Shown piece after piece: positions 49,601-62,463 of a stretch of 64,000 nucleotides of DNA. Both the position numbers and the translations under genes were made by a program. Position 1 is the stretch's first letter. The number at the start of each line of letters is the position of its first letter. The stretch comes from Straminergon stramineum (Eukaryota; Streptophyta; Bryopsida; Hypnales; Calliergonaceae), in the NCBI GenBank assembly GCA_963920665.1, contig OY987266.1, positions 11,227,001-11,291,000 on the forward strand, written 5' to 3'. The notes beneath the pieces are model-generated. The model was not told the DNA's origin. It ran no database searches and saw only the letters and a list, made by a program, of their open reading frames with translations.

Positions 49601-52095
49601 TTTCCTAAACATGCTTGTTTCAAAAAAAAAGATTTTACGGTTTTAAACTGACTATGTCAATCAGTCATATTCTAAAAATAATAGAATTCAGACAGGGCCA
49701 AAACTTTACATCAATAGAATCAGTGATGAAAACTACCTACTTTCATCAAAAATGCATGAAATTTGTCAAATGAAAGTCCTTATCATACCCAACATAGAGT
49801 CTCCACTAAGTTTAACATATAGTGCATTTGAGGCTCTCTTGACTATGCATATGAGCTTTCATTTGTAGAAACACTTAATCTTGGGACATTTAGTATTTTT
49901 TGTAGTTGATTTTTAACTTAACATAAAATAAATATAGGCAATTTTAGATGGTGCACGTTTCTAGATTGTTGTAGGGAAAGGTTTAAAGCTTACTTGTGTA
50001 GTGAATAAAATCTCTTCCCTTGTTGAATTGTGAATGGAGACTATACATTACTTAGAATTGTGGAAAAGTGTGATTGCAAATAACACCTATACTATTTGAA
50101 TGTTGTGTTTTACAATACTCATGTTTTTTTGGAGTAATTTCGAATTAGAAAATAATTTTTAATTTAAAAAAAAAATATGGCCTATGTATACACCTACAAG
50201 ATGAAGGTAACCACCAAAGGAAAACATTAGAAAAATTCTCTAAGTAGAAAAACTAAAAAAGTGTTAAATCTCAAAAATTTAGATACTACAATGTTTTAAT
50301 TAGGAAAAGATAAAAAGATAATTTTTTTTTTTAAATGGCCATTTGTAGCAACTCCATGGAGATGGTCATTCACTAAAAAACCACTGAAATAAATTTTTAC
50401 ATGTTTCAAAATGCAAGTAGAAAGAGGCTCATTTTGTGAACTTCTACACAATATATAATTGATTATTTTTAGAAATCCTTTGAACCATAGCTAAAAATCT
50501 ACTATTAGACCATCTTATCCAAAATTTCAGCTCCAAATTTGTTTCTTTGGATATGACTTTGTTAAAAAAAATGGTAGGTGTGACAAAAATTGGGAGCTAT
50601 TTTGGGATTGTAAAATATTTTAAAAAAATTCTAAGAAATTTGACAAGGCACACAATAGTCACAAGTACCTTGTCTATGAGTTTTGTGTCATTTGAAGTCA
50701 AAAGTCAAAAGTTATGGCCAAAAAAAATTAGCTAAAGATATGTAACACAAAATAGTATAGGTGTTTTGTGCAATCACCCCAAATAGCATGGGCCCCCATG
50801 GAAAGACAATTTAGGCATTTTTAAGGTACAGGTTTAAATTAGAGGTCTCTCAACCATCTATAGTGAAAAAGCTCCAAAACATAGCAGAACTGTACAAGTC
50901 AATATCCTACAATAAATCAAAACAACACTCCTCGGCATATGGATACATGTGCACAAACATACAACATTCCATATAATTATTTTTATCCTTTGAACTTGTT
51001 CATTGGTCTCTATGTATCCAATTCTCCTAAAATTCCTTGAAAAAAGAAGTCTCATTGGATACGAGACATAAAACATAATTATGTGAGAACTTCACTTTTA
51101 CCTACTCCACACACATGAAGGAACAATAAGATATCATAAATTTTATTTTATTTGAATTCCTTTTTTTGTTACAAAAAGAAATTATTTATTCTAATGCAAA
51201 AAGGTAGACATAGATATCATGCCAAGCAGAGCCATTGCTAGTCTACTAGTGATAACATACATCTTCTCTCAAATCAATGATAGCAATCTAAATCATGTTT
51301 TTAAAGAGAAGAATGATTGAAAAACAAATGCAAAGCATAATCCAATTACCAATAAGTAGTTCACCATTTATTGGTACAAATTTTTTCAAAGACAATGCTC
51401 TATCCCTTCTATGAATTAAAGGTAATGAAAGCATACATTCATAGACAAAATTGTCCCATAGCAACAATATGACAAGAAAAAGCAATTAGAGACTTGCTTG
51501 GACCTTTGGCATGAAAAAAAAATTCCCAACTATAGTAGAACCACCTATAGTTGACCACTTAAGCAATTATAGTATTTCTAGACACTAGAAGGCAATGTAA
51601 ATTTTTTGCCATGTAGATAGATAGAAATCATGGGGATTGCAAATTTTTTTGGTAATTTTAAGGCTTGAATTGAAGTTACTTTGAGTTTTGGAAGCCAAAA
51701 GTTGGTCTACATCCATACCCAACATAGAGAATCTTCCATAACTACTCATTCAAAGACTACTTTGGCTCTCAAAACCAAGGACATTTATCTACTCATGACA
51801 TTGATAGAACGGATTTTTCAATAAAACAATGGTATTCCATAAACTTTGCACTTTGAGGTTCAGACAGTGTGATCTGAAATCTACCCCGGTCCAAGAAAAT
51901 AAGTGGAAAACTGGTGTATGAATACTGCCATTTTAATGAAATATCTGTTATAGTTAGAAGATGATCACAAACCAAGAATTGGGTATTAGAAATCAGTCAT
52001 AAACTCATAGTCTCTGTTGCTTTAATTTCCCAGTACCTAAAGATTAATTGTCCATGGGATCCTGGTCAGGAATGGGTGGTTCTACCATTGGTACT
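49601..52095. other. AT-rich spacer
   Basis: No gene recognised. Near 51793-51990 lies a diverged member of the repeat family seen at 56.3 and 58.5 kb (strings such as GATCTGAAATCTA and CATTTTAATGAAAT). Confidence 0.4.
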
Positions 52096-52355
52096 TGTTA
52101 TGTCTCTCAATTTTGGAAAAAGTGAGTCAAGATGTCAATAGCAAAAGCACATGCAACTAAAGTAAGCATTTCCAGCAATGACAACCTTGATATCCTGCAA
52201 GTGATTTTGCAAACTAAGGTAAGTGGAGTTCCAAGCTAGCTTCAGCCTCCAAATTCATGAGTGCATGCACAAGCATATGTGTTCACCAAGCCTACTGCCA
52301 CATGTGGCACCGTCTGGACAAAAGGCTTCCCTTCACATACCACCAAAACGGTGCT
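52096..52355 (-). pseudogene. Fragment of a microbial-type terpene synthase gene
   Basis: This stretch is clearly similar, in the same orientation, to the C-terminal coding end of the terpene synthase pseudogene at about 55093-55330. Shared landmarks are ATGTCTCTCAATT, CATTTCCAGCAATGACA against its counterpart, and CCGTCTGGACAAAAGGCTTC. Several small indels and substitutions break the frame, and similarity stops abruptly at about 52355. Only the last about 80 codons of the family are represented. Confidence 0.85.
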
Positions 52356-53345
52356 CAATCTCTATCTGTGCTTGCGACCACACACGAGTGAAGAATCGGA
52401 AAAGTACCCGGGAAAATCCCAGCACCGGATACGCTCTGTACTGCACTGTACAGTGCAGTGCCCTCCCAAAATGATTGCTTCCTCCTTCTCCCTTTTGGCA
52501 GTCTATTCATTTGGGAGGGCACTAGATGCACAACAACATGCATTGCCCACGGCAAATTAAACTGCAGGATGCAGAGAAGATGTCCTTTGGCAAGCTCCCT
52601 TCATACTGAAAATTTTGCCCTAAAAACAAGGGCCGGCTGAACAGTTGGAGACTTACGTTACCAGTCAAATTAATCGTGCACACCAGCATCCTTCGCAGGG
52701 ACTTCAACATTAGATGCATCTTCAGCACTGGATCGGAGAAGAAATTAAGACGATGCTGGAGCACTGCTCCATGATTCGCCTTGTGTGCACTCTTGCTAAC
52801 AGACTGACTAGCTCGATCATCAGACAACGAAGTGAATTTCTGTTTCGTAGGCCACACTATCCCCGAAAACCACCAGGGTGGGACCGTTGCTAATTAAGAC
52901 GGTGTACGCAGAGGCAAACTTTGAAGTAGCCATTCAACTGAGCACCTGCAGCCTGGGTTCTTCGGCTCATTTTCTGGCAGGAAAATGGTTTAAGAAAAAA
53001 GAAAAGCTTTGCCGTTTGCACACTGACTACCACTACTAACCGTAACTGGGAATGGACTTTACTGACCCATCGAAGCAGCAATCAAATAAAATCAGATAAG
53101 GGGTATCTAGAGTGTGGCCCCTCAACACCCGATGGTACAGTGGTCCAATTCGCCACTTTCCTGCAAAAAACCGAGCCAAAGTACTGGACTTACCATCACC
53201 ACAACAATACAGTTAAAATATAGCGATATCTATTTCACAAAGTTTAGTCAAACGACACTTCACATTGAACTCTTCAAAAATCATATTTCTGTTACTTAAT
53301 GGGGTGTTGTTTAACATGAAAGATGGGCATATGTGGGGCATCTGT
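52356..53345. other. Moderate-GC spacer, no gene recognised
   Basis: Overlapping short frames on both strands (52261-52560 plus, 52522-52857 minus) carry no motif I recognise. The GC content matches the terpene synthase region, so this may be further decayed gene sequence. Confidence 0.35.
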
Positions 53346-53540
53346 TTTTTAATCAATGATCATGTAAATCCATGAGTATTAAATGAAACAATTCACTGAA
53401 AATGGAGGGTTTTATTTTTTTTAAATGAAATTTGGTATGCTTCATTGGGATTGCACAAGAATTGAATGTTATTATGCAAGACAGAAAATGCCAATTGTAT
53501 TCTATATTAGGAAAAACCTTGGAATGGCACAATACACAAA
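53346..53540. repeat. Solo arm of the 2.5-3.3 kb hairpin element
   Basis: About 195 bp similar in direct orientation to 3050-3230, with shared strings TTATGCAAGACA, AAAATGGAG and AATGGCA. No inverted partner is present beside it. Confidence 0.75.
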
Positions 53541-54680
53541 ATTGTTAGATTATTGGACCCAATTGAACAAAAATCACTCCTAAATCGCTCTTACGTGACT
53601 CAAATTTGGACCCCGCTTATGGTGCAATGCTGCAATGCACGAGCACAGAAGGGTGTACGTTTTTCACAAACAAGCTCCATGTGCGAGTTAACTTGTATAC
53701 TCTCAAGGAGGATGCTATGATTTGGGGGAATCAAGTAGTGAAAAAAGAAAATCTTGAAGTGCTCTGTTCTCAAGTATAAATTGGAAAGAGGAGTATGATT
53801 GTAGATTGCAACAGAGCTTTTCTCTCAAAATAATGATCACACAGAGAAGTGCCGCATCCTCCTACTCGTAAAGACAACAGTATGTATGTATGGCCACTGT
53901 TGTTGGGTTGAGTACTAGAGGAAAAACTAAATATGGGAGTGGAAGATGCTTTGAATTGCCGGCCTCTTCTCTTCTCTGTTTATTGAAACATAACCTGACA
54001 TTGACTCAATGATTTATGGAGACGATTAACTGAGCCTCATTTCCAGTTTCATGTTCACAGTTCCTGAAATAATATTCAAGTGGATTTACTGGAGTATATG
54101 CCAGTTCTGCCCATGACCAGCGGACTGATCTCCATTTCAACAGAGCATGGTTCAATGAGAAAGGGGGAAGGGGTAAATTGCTTTACACCCACGCTACTTG
54201 GAGCTGTCGTGCTTTTAGAAAATTTCATGTACATGTTGGAACCATATCAACAAAAATAGAGTGGAGGACAGTCGACGCTGAGAACTCAACTGAATGTTGT
54301 ATCACTCAACGAATCAAGAGGTTTTCTTCCTCCCACGCTGCTGTGAGAGGAACACGATTGAGCCAATCCCAGATACATTGAAAGATAATAAGATAACATG
54401 TGTCAGTAGGGAAGGAAGGAGATCACAGGGTAAAATACTCGAAATAATACTCAAACTTTGGACCCAACGTTGCAAACACCAGTACTTCATTGTGAAGGTA
54501 ACGAAACTATGAAGTTTATGACTAAGTTTCATTGATTGAATTGACGAGAGGATGGCAAACTTGCTAAATAAGAAGTGTGAGTATAGAGTGATGGCAAACG
54601 AGGAGGAATGTTTGTAATTACCAAACTTTGTGTCCGAGGCCCACAATGTTGCCAGACTACTGCTCTTCAGAATATAATGC
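53541..54680. other. Spacer downstream of the terpene synthase locus
   Basis: Mixed composition, no gene recognised. A 110-codon minus frame (54314-54646) lacks known motifs. Confidence 0.35.
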
Positions 54681-55040
54681 CTTTGTTCTCATTTAGGGTT
54701 TTCTCAGCAGGAACGATAAGATCCATGCGGGCTTCAACAGTCAGACCAGAGACAATGTTCTCAAGGGCTGCTACAAAAATTTGAGCTTAACAGACGAGAA
54801 GGTTCAAACAGGAATAAGAAGTGCATGCCACAACAGCAGCAACTCTAGCAAGGACGGCTGGAGGACGGTTTCGGAGAACAAGGCCAACGCCCATCTATAA
54901 TAATTTATGCCAACGCACTCAGAGATGCAAATGCATAGTTATCAAATCACCGCACAACTTTGAATTTGATTAGATAAGAGAGATATATACCTTAGTAGAC
55001 GCAATTGCGCCACCAGCAAAATGATAAGATAAAAACAACG
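54680..55040 (-). other. Possible exons of an unidentified minus-strand gene
   Basis: Three short open stretches on the minus strand look more gene-like than their surroundings: HFAGGAIASTK ending at a GT near 54990, MGVGLVLRNRPPAVLARVAA (about 54895-54836), and AQIFVAALENIVSGLTVEAR to a stop near 54683. I cannot assign a family or prove splicing. They could be remnants downstream of the terpene synthase locus. Confidence 0.2.
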
Positions 55041-55060
55041 AGAGCCCTCGACCTTTGGCA

Positions 55061-56200
55061 TCAGGAACTATATATTTTCCAACTAGCGGTCATGTCTCTC
55101 AATTCTGGAAAAAATTGATCAGGATGCCGATACCGCTTGTCCATGACATAAAAGTAAATATTTCCAGCCATGACATCTTTGATACCCTGGAAGTAATTTC
55201 GCAAAGTAGAGTCCCCAGCTTCAGCTTCCAAATCCATGATTGCACGACCATATTTGTTCACCAAGTCTATTGCCATATGCACCGTCTGGACAAAAGGCTT
55301 CCCTTCACATTCCATCAGCACGGTGATCAAATTGCGAGGATTTTGTTCTAGCGCGCTCTCCTTGTAGTATGAGAAGACATCATTAACAAATCCGATGTGA
55401 GCGGAAACTGCCGTGGTTACGTTTACAAAGTATGGAGTCGACCTCAGGATACTCGGAACGTAGGAGTCGCTGGCCAACTCTGTCATCAACTGAGTCAGTT
55501 TCTCAGCAACATTTCCAGCATGCATAACAGTACATGATTCCAAGTCCTGGAAGCATTTGTTATGGCCTTGGACAATATCCAATTCGCTCACAGCACAAGT
55601 TAAGAGCGATGGAATTCCAGGAAAGCCTCGTCCAAATTCCTACACCAATCAGGGTTGGACAGCTCCAACACGTCCCGTCCTAAATCCCATAGCATGGTCT
55701 CAATCAAGGCAGCGGGATTGCGTGGCTGCATTTGTTGACTGAGAATCGAACCCAGGTGGTCGAAATATTCCTGAATGTTTTCGGGGCTTTCACATGCGCT
55801 GCGACTCATGCCGTAACGTACTGGTCCAGAAGAGACCAATCTTGGATGTCGAAAAAAATATCATCCACCACGAACAGTAATCCATAGGTAAGAGACAGTG
55901 CTACGACACGATCGAGGCTGATTGCTCCTGGGTTCGCGTAACTTGCTGCAGACAGGCCTGCACGTAAAACAATAGGAGGCCAAGGAAGTAGCAGTCGGAT
56001 AGCGCTCGACATACCAGCTGCTGCATGCGAGTTTCGGCCTCGTGCACGTACTTGGACTACTGCAACGGCGGGAGCCCGTCAATAACCATCGAGAGCAAAG
56101 ACGGAAGCTGATCATCAACTGCGGCCGCAAGCTGGGCAGGTGAAACTGAATCGACGAGCTTCACTGTCGGCTTGATCCCTGAGAAGGTCGAACTCAGTCT
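55061..56200 (-). pseudogene. Microbial terpene synthase-like (MTPSL) gene, broken
   Basis: Class-I terpene synthases of this type ionise prenyl diphosphates to mono- or sesquiterpenes and in plants occur only outside seed plants. Minus-strand blocks in order: LVDSVSPAQLAAAVDDQ (near 56140), HEAETRMQQL, GAISLDRVVALSLTYGLL with the metal-binding DDIFFD (55848-55865), SPENIQEYFDHL through DWCRNLDEAFLEFH, and a long intact C-terminal frame (stop at 55061) with the NSE motif NDVFSYYKE (55358-55384). Defects: an in-frame TAG at 56057-56059, a phase mismatch at the one plausible short intron (donor GTATGT, acceptor GTGCAG), and frame shifts near 55825 and 55595. No in-frame ATG is found upstream. 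Both catalytic motifs survive, so decay is recent, or some breaks are assembly errors. Confidence 0.85.
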
Positions 56201-56284
56201 TTGGGTCTTCACAAATCACAATTGACTCAAAGCAAAGAGGAGCCAGTGATTCATTGCATGTTCTTTTAATTAGAGAAGGATGGA

Positions 56285-58620
56285 TGGTCAATTTCATAGA
56301 AATGGCACTATTCCATTGAAATGGCAGGCCAATTTCGATACTTTGGCACTTTTAAGCCGGTTTAGACAGTGCGGTCTGAAATCAAAACCTCTCCTAGATG
56401 TTAGAAATTTAGATAAGTCAGAGATGGTTTAGACCATGCAGTCTGAAATCTATATGGATCCTAGATGTCCGAAATCTATAGCAATCCTACATGTTCCTTT
56501 TACAATTTAGACTGTTCGGTATGAAAAATGGCATAAGGTATGAACACCCATAACTATTAGTGTACCCATAGTTTGAGAGTAGAGTTCCGTCAAAGAGTTC
56601 CCTAATTTACCTTGAAATCGTCTTCAAAGTACCTTGGAACCATCTCCATACTTAATTGTGGTTGGTGTGCTCTGATTTTTTCAGATTTTGGTGCTAGAAT
56701 CAAGGCAAATTTAGTAGAGTGTGGTTGTGGGTGCCCTAGGGAGTTCTACTTTGAAAATTCATAGAAATTAGATGCCTTATCCAAGAATTCTACTTTTCTT
56801 TTTAAATTCATGATTTTCAATTTCTAATACTGAAAAAATATTTTTTGTAGAAAAATTTAACCCCAACTATAGTGAATTGCTTCAATTGACGGTTATGGAT
56901 GTTCCTACCTTATGGAATACCACCATTTTAATGAAATTGACCATACAAATGTTCCAAGATTTTATTTTCACTTATTTTCTTTTGAAAGATTCTTGAGAAG
57001 TCAATAAAAAATTCGACATGCAATTAGTCCTTTTTTTCAAGTATTGTGGGGATCAAATTGGCAAATTGCACTATAATTGCGAAGTAGTTGTCTATTCTAG
57101 TGATGAAGGTTGAAGTATTATTATTTTTTTGAATTGTTTTTCATATATACACTAAATAGGGGTATCAAGGGGACCAAAAAATTAAAGGGACTAATTGTAG
57201 AAAACTATAGGTGTTTGAAACATGATGTACATCCTCCCAACACTTCAATAACTATTGATGTATAATAAAGGTAGATATTTATATTGTGTGAAATGTTGAT
57301 GAAATAGTATGGGTCCCTTTAATACCCTTATTTAGTGTAGAAAGAAAATTAGATGAACTATAGTTGTCAAAGAGTGTGCAGTCTGAAATCTATATTTGTC
57401 TTAGATGTCTCAAATCTATTTAAGTTCTAGATGTCTAAAAACTTGAAATCTACACCATGTTAGAAGAAAATGAGCTACTATGGAATACTACGAGTCCTCA
57501 TAAGTTCTTGGACTATAGGAACTTGGCCACAACAACTCTCTAAGGTGGTTGGGCAATGGCCATGTTAGATAATAATAAAAAATTAATTTTTTTACATATT
57601 TTTTTGAAATAAAAATAAGTTTTTAAAAAATAAAAAATAAATTCAAATTTTTAATTAATTTTTTAATAGTTTTAAATTTTGGCTAGCCCTTGCTGGTTCC
57701 CAACCTAGGGGACTGGCCTAAAATGGTCTTCCTAGGCATTTGAATCCCATCTAATGGTTCTAGTTGTCACTTTTTCATGTTCAAAAATCTATACCAATTC
57801 TAGATGTTTGACATATACATAAGTTCTAGATGGCACTTTTGCATTGTAGATTGTGCAATCTAAAAATGGCATGTTGAATATCACCATGTTAACAAAATTC
57901 CCCGTAATTAGAAATGGTTATAGTTGCTTAACTCCTTTAGTTAAAGACCAAGATGCAATCTATTATCCATATATTTATAATTCTGAAGATGAATAATTAT
58001 TGAATGCAATTTAGAAGAATATATTCTAAATGATGATTTTCATTTTAAAGTTGCAAGGCATGATTTATAGAACATATATGTACAATTGGATTTCTACTAC
58101 ATTTATAATTGTTTAGTGCTAAGATTGAAAATTTTTAACCAAAAATTGAAAACTCTATTCAAAATTAATAATTGCAGATTGAATAATAATAATTTTCATA
58201 AGATTTCCCCCCTTAAGTTCTCATTTGAAGTTCTAATTATGTTGATTTTTTATTATTTTTATTTTCCTTCTTTATTAAAGTTGTGTTTGGTTAGTGATTT
58301 TTTGAACTCAAAATTTAATTACTTCTTGAGATGAAACATATTAATTAAATTGTACCCTTTGAAATATAGGATATTCACACAATGAAGTCTTGAAAATGTA
58401 TAATTACTCTAATGGTCAATTTCATTAAAATGGTGACATTCAATGTGCCATTTTTCAAATAGAGTAGTCCAAATTGTAAAAGGAACATTTAGGATTGGTA
58501 TAGATTTTGGACATTTAGGACAATTATAGATTTCATAAAGCTAAAGCAAATATAGATTTCACACCACACAGTCTAAACCATCTATGACATATCTAGGTTT
58601 TAGAGATCTATGACAACCAT
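56285..58620. repeat. Inverted repeat pair and related dispersed copies
   Basis: The arm at about 56380-56545 matches the reverse complement of about 58435-58615 (landmarks ATGTTCCTTTTACAATTT at 56490 and AAATTGTAAAAGGAACAT at 58473; GATGGTTTAGAC and its complement). Both also carry the terminal-looking string TGGTCAATTTCAT (56285, 58412). Additional diverged pieces lie at 56925-56945, 57371-57450, 57780-57900 and 51793-51990. Internally, units like AGATGTCCGAAATCTATA recur. It may be a large hairpin element or two inverted insertions; the 188-bp MITE copy 2 is nested inside. Confidence 0.6.
57150..57337. mobile_element. 188-bp MITE, TA-flanked (copy 2)
   Basis: Same length and orientation as the copy at 1954-2141, with TA at 57148-57149 and 57338-57339 and inverted ends CACTAAATAGGGGTATCAAG and its complement-like right end. 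Confidence 0.8.
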
Positions 58621-59617
58621 GGAATGATAAAGGGTCAACTACCAACAAGATTTGGGGACCAATAACCTCAAAGGCTTGTAGAAGTTGGATTATAATTTTT
58701 TTTCTTTTAATATTTTTTAAAATTTTGTATTAAATTATTAGCTTTTTATGAAGTTATAGAACTCTTAGTTTGGAGTTGAATTGAGAAAGTTATGGGTTTG
58801 GAACTAAGAGTGTGTAGAGCAACCATCAAATCTAAGACCTTGAGAGAGTTCCAACTTTGACAAAGCATAGAGAACAAGTTTTTATTTTTTAAAGCTAAGA
58901 TTTTAGAAGTATATAAGTGATGTAATTAGATTTTCAAAAGATATGGTGAAATTGGAGCTTTTATGAGACTAAAACATGCTTCAAAGTGTAGAGATGTACA
59001 ATTGTTAGTGAAATTGGAAGTGTCAACTTCAGTATGCTATAAAATATAAAAAGCATCTTCTTTGGCTCTGAATTTTGTAAAAATTGTACAATATTTTGTT
59101 AGCTTTTTGAAAATTTAAGACACACTTAATTTGGAGTTTTTATATAACTTTGGCACTAATTTGAGGGTCAACCGTATTATCAAAAAATTTATAGAAATTT
59201 ATAGTATTGCACATGACTTATATAGTATTTATACATGGTACATATGAGTATGTTTATACTTGACTTATATGTATAATACATATCTAATGAAAACTATTCA
59301 ATTATGCACAATTTCCAAAGAAATTTGGAATTTGAGGATAGCCACTTCCATCATAACTCAAGCTCGGAAGTTGCTGCCCTAGATAATGTTATTATAACTA
59401 TGAAAATACAAATGTTGATAACAAATGGAAAAATGTAAACTAGAAAATAGAAAAAATAATCTTAGAGAACAAAGTTGAACCAATTCCAATCAAATTGCCA
59501 TACTCAAATGTACAAAAATAGGATTGACAATACGAAAAAAATAACTACAAAAAAGCTAATGTTTAAATATCTCCAGATTGAAAACGTACATAACATTTAG
59601 TAGCATGCATTGTCTCT
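58621..59617. other. AT-rich spacer
   Basis: No gene or repeat structure recognised. Confidence 0.4.
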
Positions 59618-59882
59618 CATTAGGAAGATTCTGAGTTGTAAACAAGGCTGCAAATTCTGCACCCCCATGGTGCAATTACAGAAAAAAATTATTATTATTA
59701 TTTTTTAAAATTTGGAATCTGATGTGGCACTACTAGTGCCACATCAGCAACATGTGAGGTTGATTGTGTTTTTAATATTTTAATATTTTAGTAATTTTTA
59801 AAAAAAAATTCTGTACTTGCACTATGGGGTACCGAAAATCTAATATTGGCAGCCTTGTTTACAACTCAGAATTTTCCTAATG
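59618..59882. mobile_element. 265-bp palindromic MITE
   Basis: About 65-bp terminal inverted repeats: left CATTAGGAAGATTCTGAGTT continuing through TGTAAACAAGGCTGC, right the reverse complement with few changes (TTGTTTACAACTCAGAATTT near 59856). The centre is a second palindrome at 59719-59747, CTGATGTGGCAC, TACTA, GTGCCACATCAG, perfect over 12-bp arms. Non-coding. The target duplication is unclear, so no superfamily is assigned. Confidence 0.85.
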
Positions 59883-62460
59883 TACTTTAGCTCTACAATA
59901 GACGGTGTGGAATCTTTTGCATCCAACAATACTTCATTAGTAGCTAAATGGATAGGTGGAGGCTCAATATGATGAGTAGGGTGTATGAAGGAAAGGCATC
60001 GGGCATGCAAGCTATTGAGTGTTAATTGTGAAGTTTCATATTAGTTGACAAATATTTGATATTATCGTTCAATATTTAGGTTTAGGTGTGCAAACTCTAC
60101 AAAATAAAAAATTTAAAGAGGAATAATTTAAAGCATTTTCTTACTAGTAGACCAATACTAAGTTAGAACAACACATTGTGGACTAATTAAAGACCCATTC
60201 TAGACACCTAGAAAGTAATGACAAGTTATAGTCTTTTTTGAATAAATGATCCATTTGGGCTACATTCAATTGAGTTAGTGCCCACAATCAATGTCTTAGA
60301 GCAATTCTAGTGCAAACTAGAATAGGCCCCTCTAAATGAACTTCTAACTTTTGACTAGTAACTATATAGTTAGAGCTTGAATTTTTTTTCCATTGGAATT
60401 AAAATCAAAATTACTATACATGGTAATAGGAAAGTCAAATTTGAAAATTAGGAAAAAGAAAATAAACCACTTCATGAGTTAGCAAAAAGATAAAAATTAT
60501 AGTGATAAATATTGACAAATAATAATTACCAATGCATTTTGTATTCCAAATCTGGTGCAATTTGGAATGAAATTTTTACACTTAGGTTGATGATTTCAAA
60601 GTGAACCTCAAAAAGATGAAGGATTCATAACATTCTTGAATAAAACTCTTTTGGTACTTGGAATTCTTCATTTCCACCAACCTATAATAGATTGGAGTTA
60701 ATAATTCTTGAAATGAGACAATTCATTCTTTTTTTATCGCACAATTACATAAGCTTCTGTAATTTTGTTTCACATATACACTTGTTGGCAAAAAAAGTTG
60801 TTTATGATTTCAAAACTTTTGAGTGATAGTAGGCATTCAAGGTATCATTAGAAAAGTATGAAGGTTTTGAACAACAAAGATTTCACCTCCTATAATATTA
60901 AGCATTTAAAGAAACAAGTAAGGATTTAAGCATGTTTTTTGCTCACTACTAAAAACTCTACAACAAAATGATTCACCTACTACATTTGTAGTGAGTTACT
61001 TTCCTAGTACCCCCTTTATTTCATTGTACTTAGATTAGAATTAAAAAAAACATTCAGCTATTTAGGATCATATTAAATTCTATGTTTATTTGACCATTCC
61101 TTACTAAAAAATGTATGAATTTTATCTAACAATCTTTCCACATGGTATAATTTCATCTATTCATTTTTGTTACCACAAATTTTATTATTCTAAAATAGTA
61201 CTCTCATGAAACATGAGTTAATAAACCTTGATAAGAAAAAATAGTTTAAAAAACTTAGTTTGATAGTCTCCTATGTATTGGAAGCATATTCAAATTATTA
61301 AATAAATAATGGAAAATTGTAAGTTGTTGTTTTTCAAACTCTCATATATCCATTGTTTTAAATTGTCAAGAGAAGATAAAGCTATGAATCCAAATGAATA
61401 GAATGTCACAATTATTTTGTTATTAAAATATTATGGGAATTAATAAAAGTCCGATTTTTGATGTTGAAACTTAAACCATAAATTAGTGCTATACGGATGA
61501 GCCTTTCAAAGTGTAGCTCCTTAATTTCAAATTGAATGACCCACCTCAACCAAATTTATCTTGGCAAAATTTCCCCTAATCTTACTTGATTTTGGCTTTG
61601 GCTCTTTTAACACTAAGAAAAATGCTTGAAAAAATGAATGGATTTGTGAATCCTTTAGCATTAAAATATTGCATCGTTATAATTCATCAATATCTATACC
61701 TTAAGTTAGGTTGTTTGTTTTGTTTGTTATGTTGAGATCTCATGGACTGCGTGTCCCCCAGCTACATGCTTGGTATTGTCAGAAAGCCCTTAGCAAGAAG
61801 GGGTGCACAGACTTTGTTTCGTGAAGTTTCAACCTACGGTGTGAAAGTTATTGAATTTCAAAGTTTTTATGAACAAAAAAATTAGAAAAATACTTTTACT
61901 TTGATTTTGATTGTCGCAATGGCGCATGGCACCAACGTTTTTGTTTAGAGTGATAATTCGCTCAACTTGCCAAAAATAGGCCCTTGTGCTGTCGTCCCTC
62001 CAAGTTTGGACCAGTGTAGCACAACCAACAAATTGCCACATGCCCAAAAAGAAAACCCTACATGGCGCAATAGTTAGAATGAAAAACACTTCTAACAAAG
62101 AATTTTGTGGATGAATGTACACATGGGGATGATTCTATCCATTTTTCCCTTACTATTGGTTCCCTTAAAAGAAATTGGTGGGCTCCCCTTGACAGCCAAT
62201 GAGCTGGTGGCTATAAATTCTCTGCCAAAGTTAACTTAAGCTTATTGGCTCACTCTGGTTTGGCTATGCACTTCTGCAGCCATTGTATGGCTGAGCTTAC
62301 CACCGACTCGCAGCAGGCCTGGCGCTAACACTGGCTCGATCCCGGCGCAGTCATAGCCATTCCCTATCTCGAGCAGGGGTCTTAGGGTCTTCAACTCTGC
62401 AGTTTTCTCAAGTTGCGCCCTTCCTTAGTGTTTGCAGGATGATGAAACAGGGAATTAGCG
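59883..62460. other. AT-rich spacer
   Basis: No gene recognised. A 97-codon minus frame (61829-62122) has no motif. GC rises from about 62.2 kb toward the next gene. Confidence 0.4.
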
Positions 62461-62463
62461 ACG

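Noticed and set aside
56857..56866. TTAACCCCAA as another TTAA element end
   Set aside because: No matching GGGTTAA partner with a complementary inner sequence was found within several kilobases.
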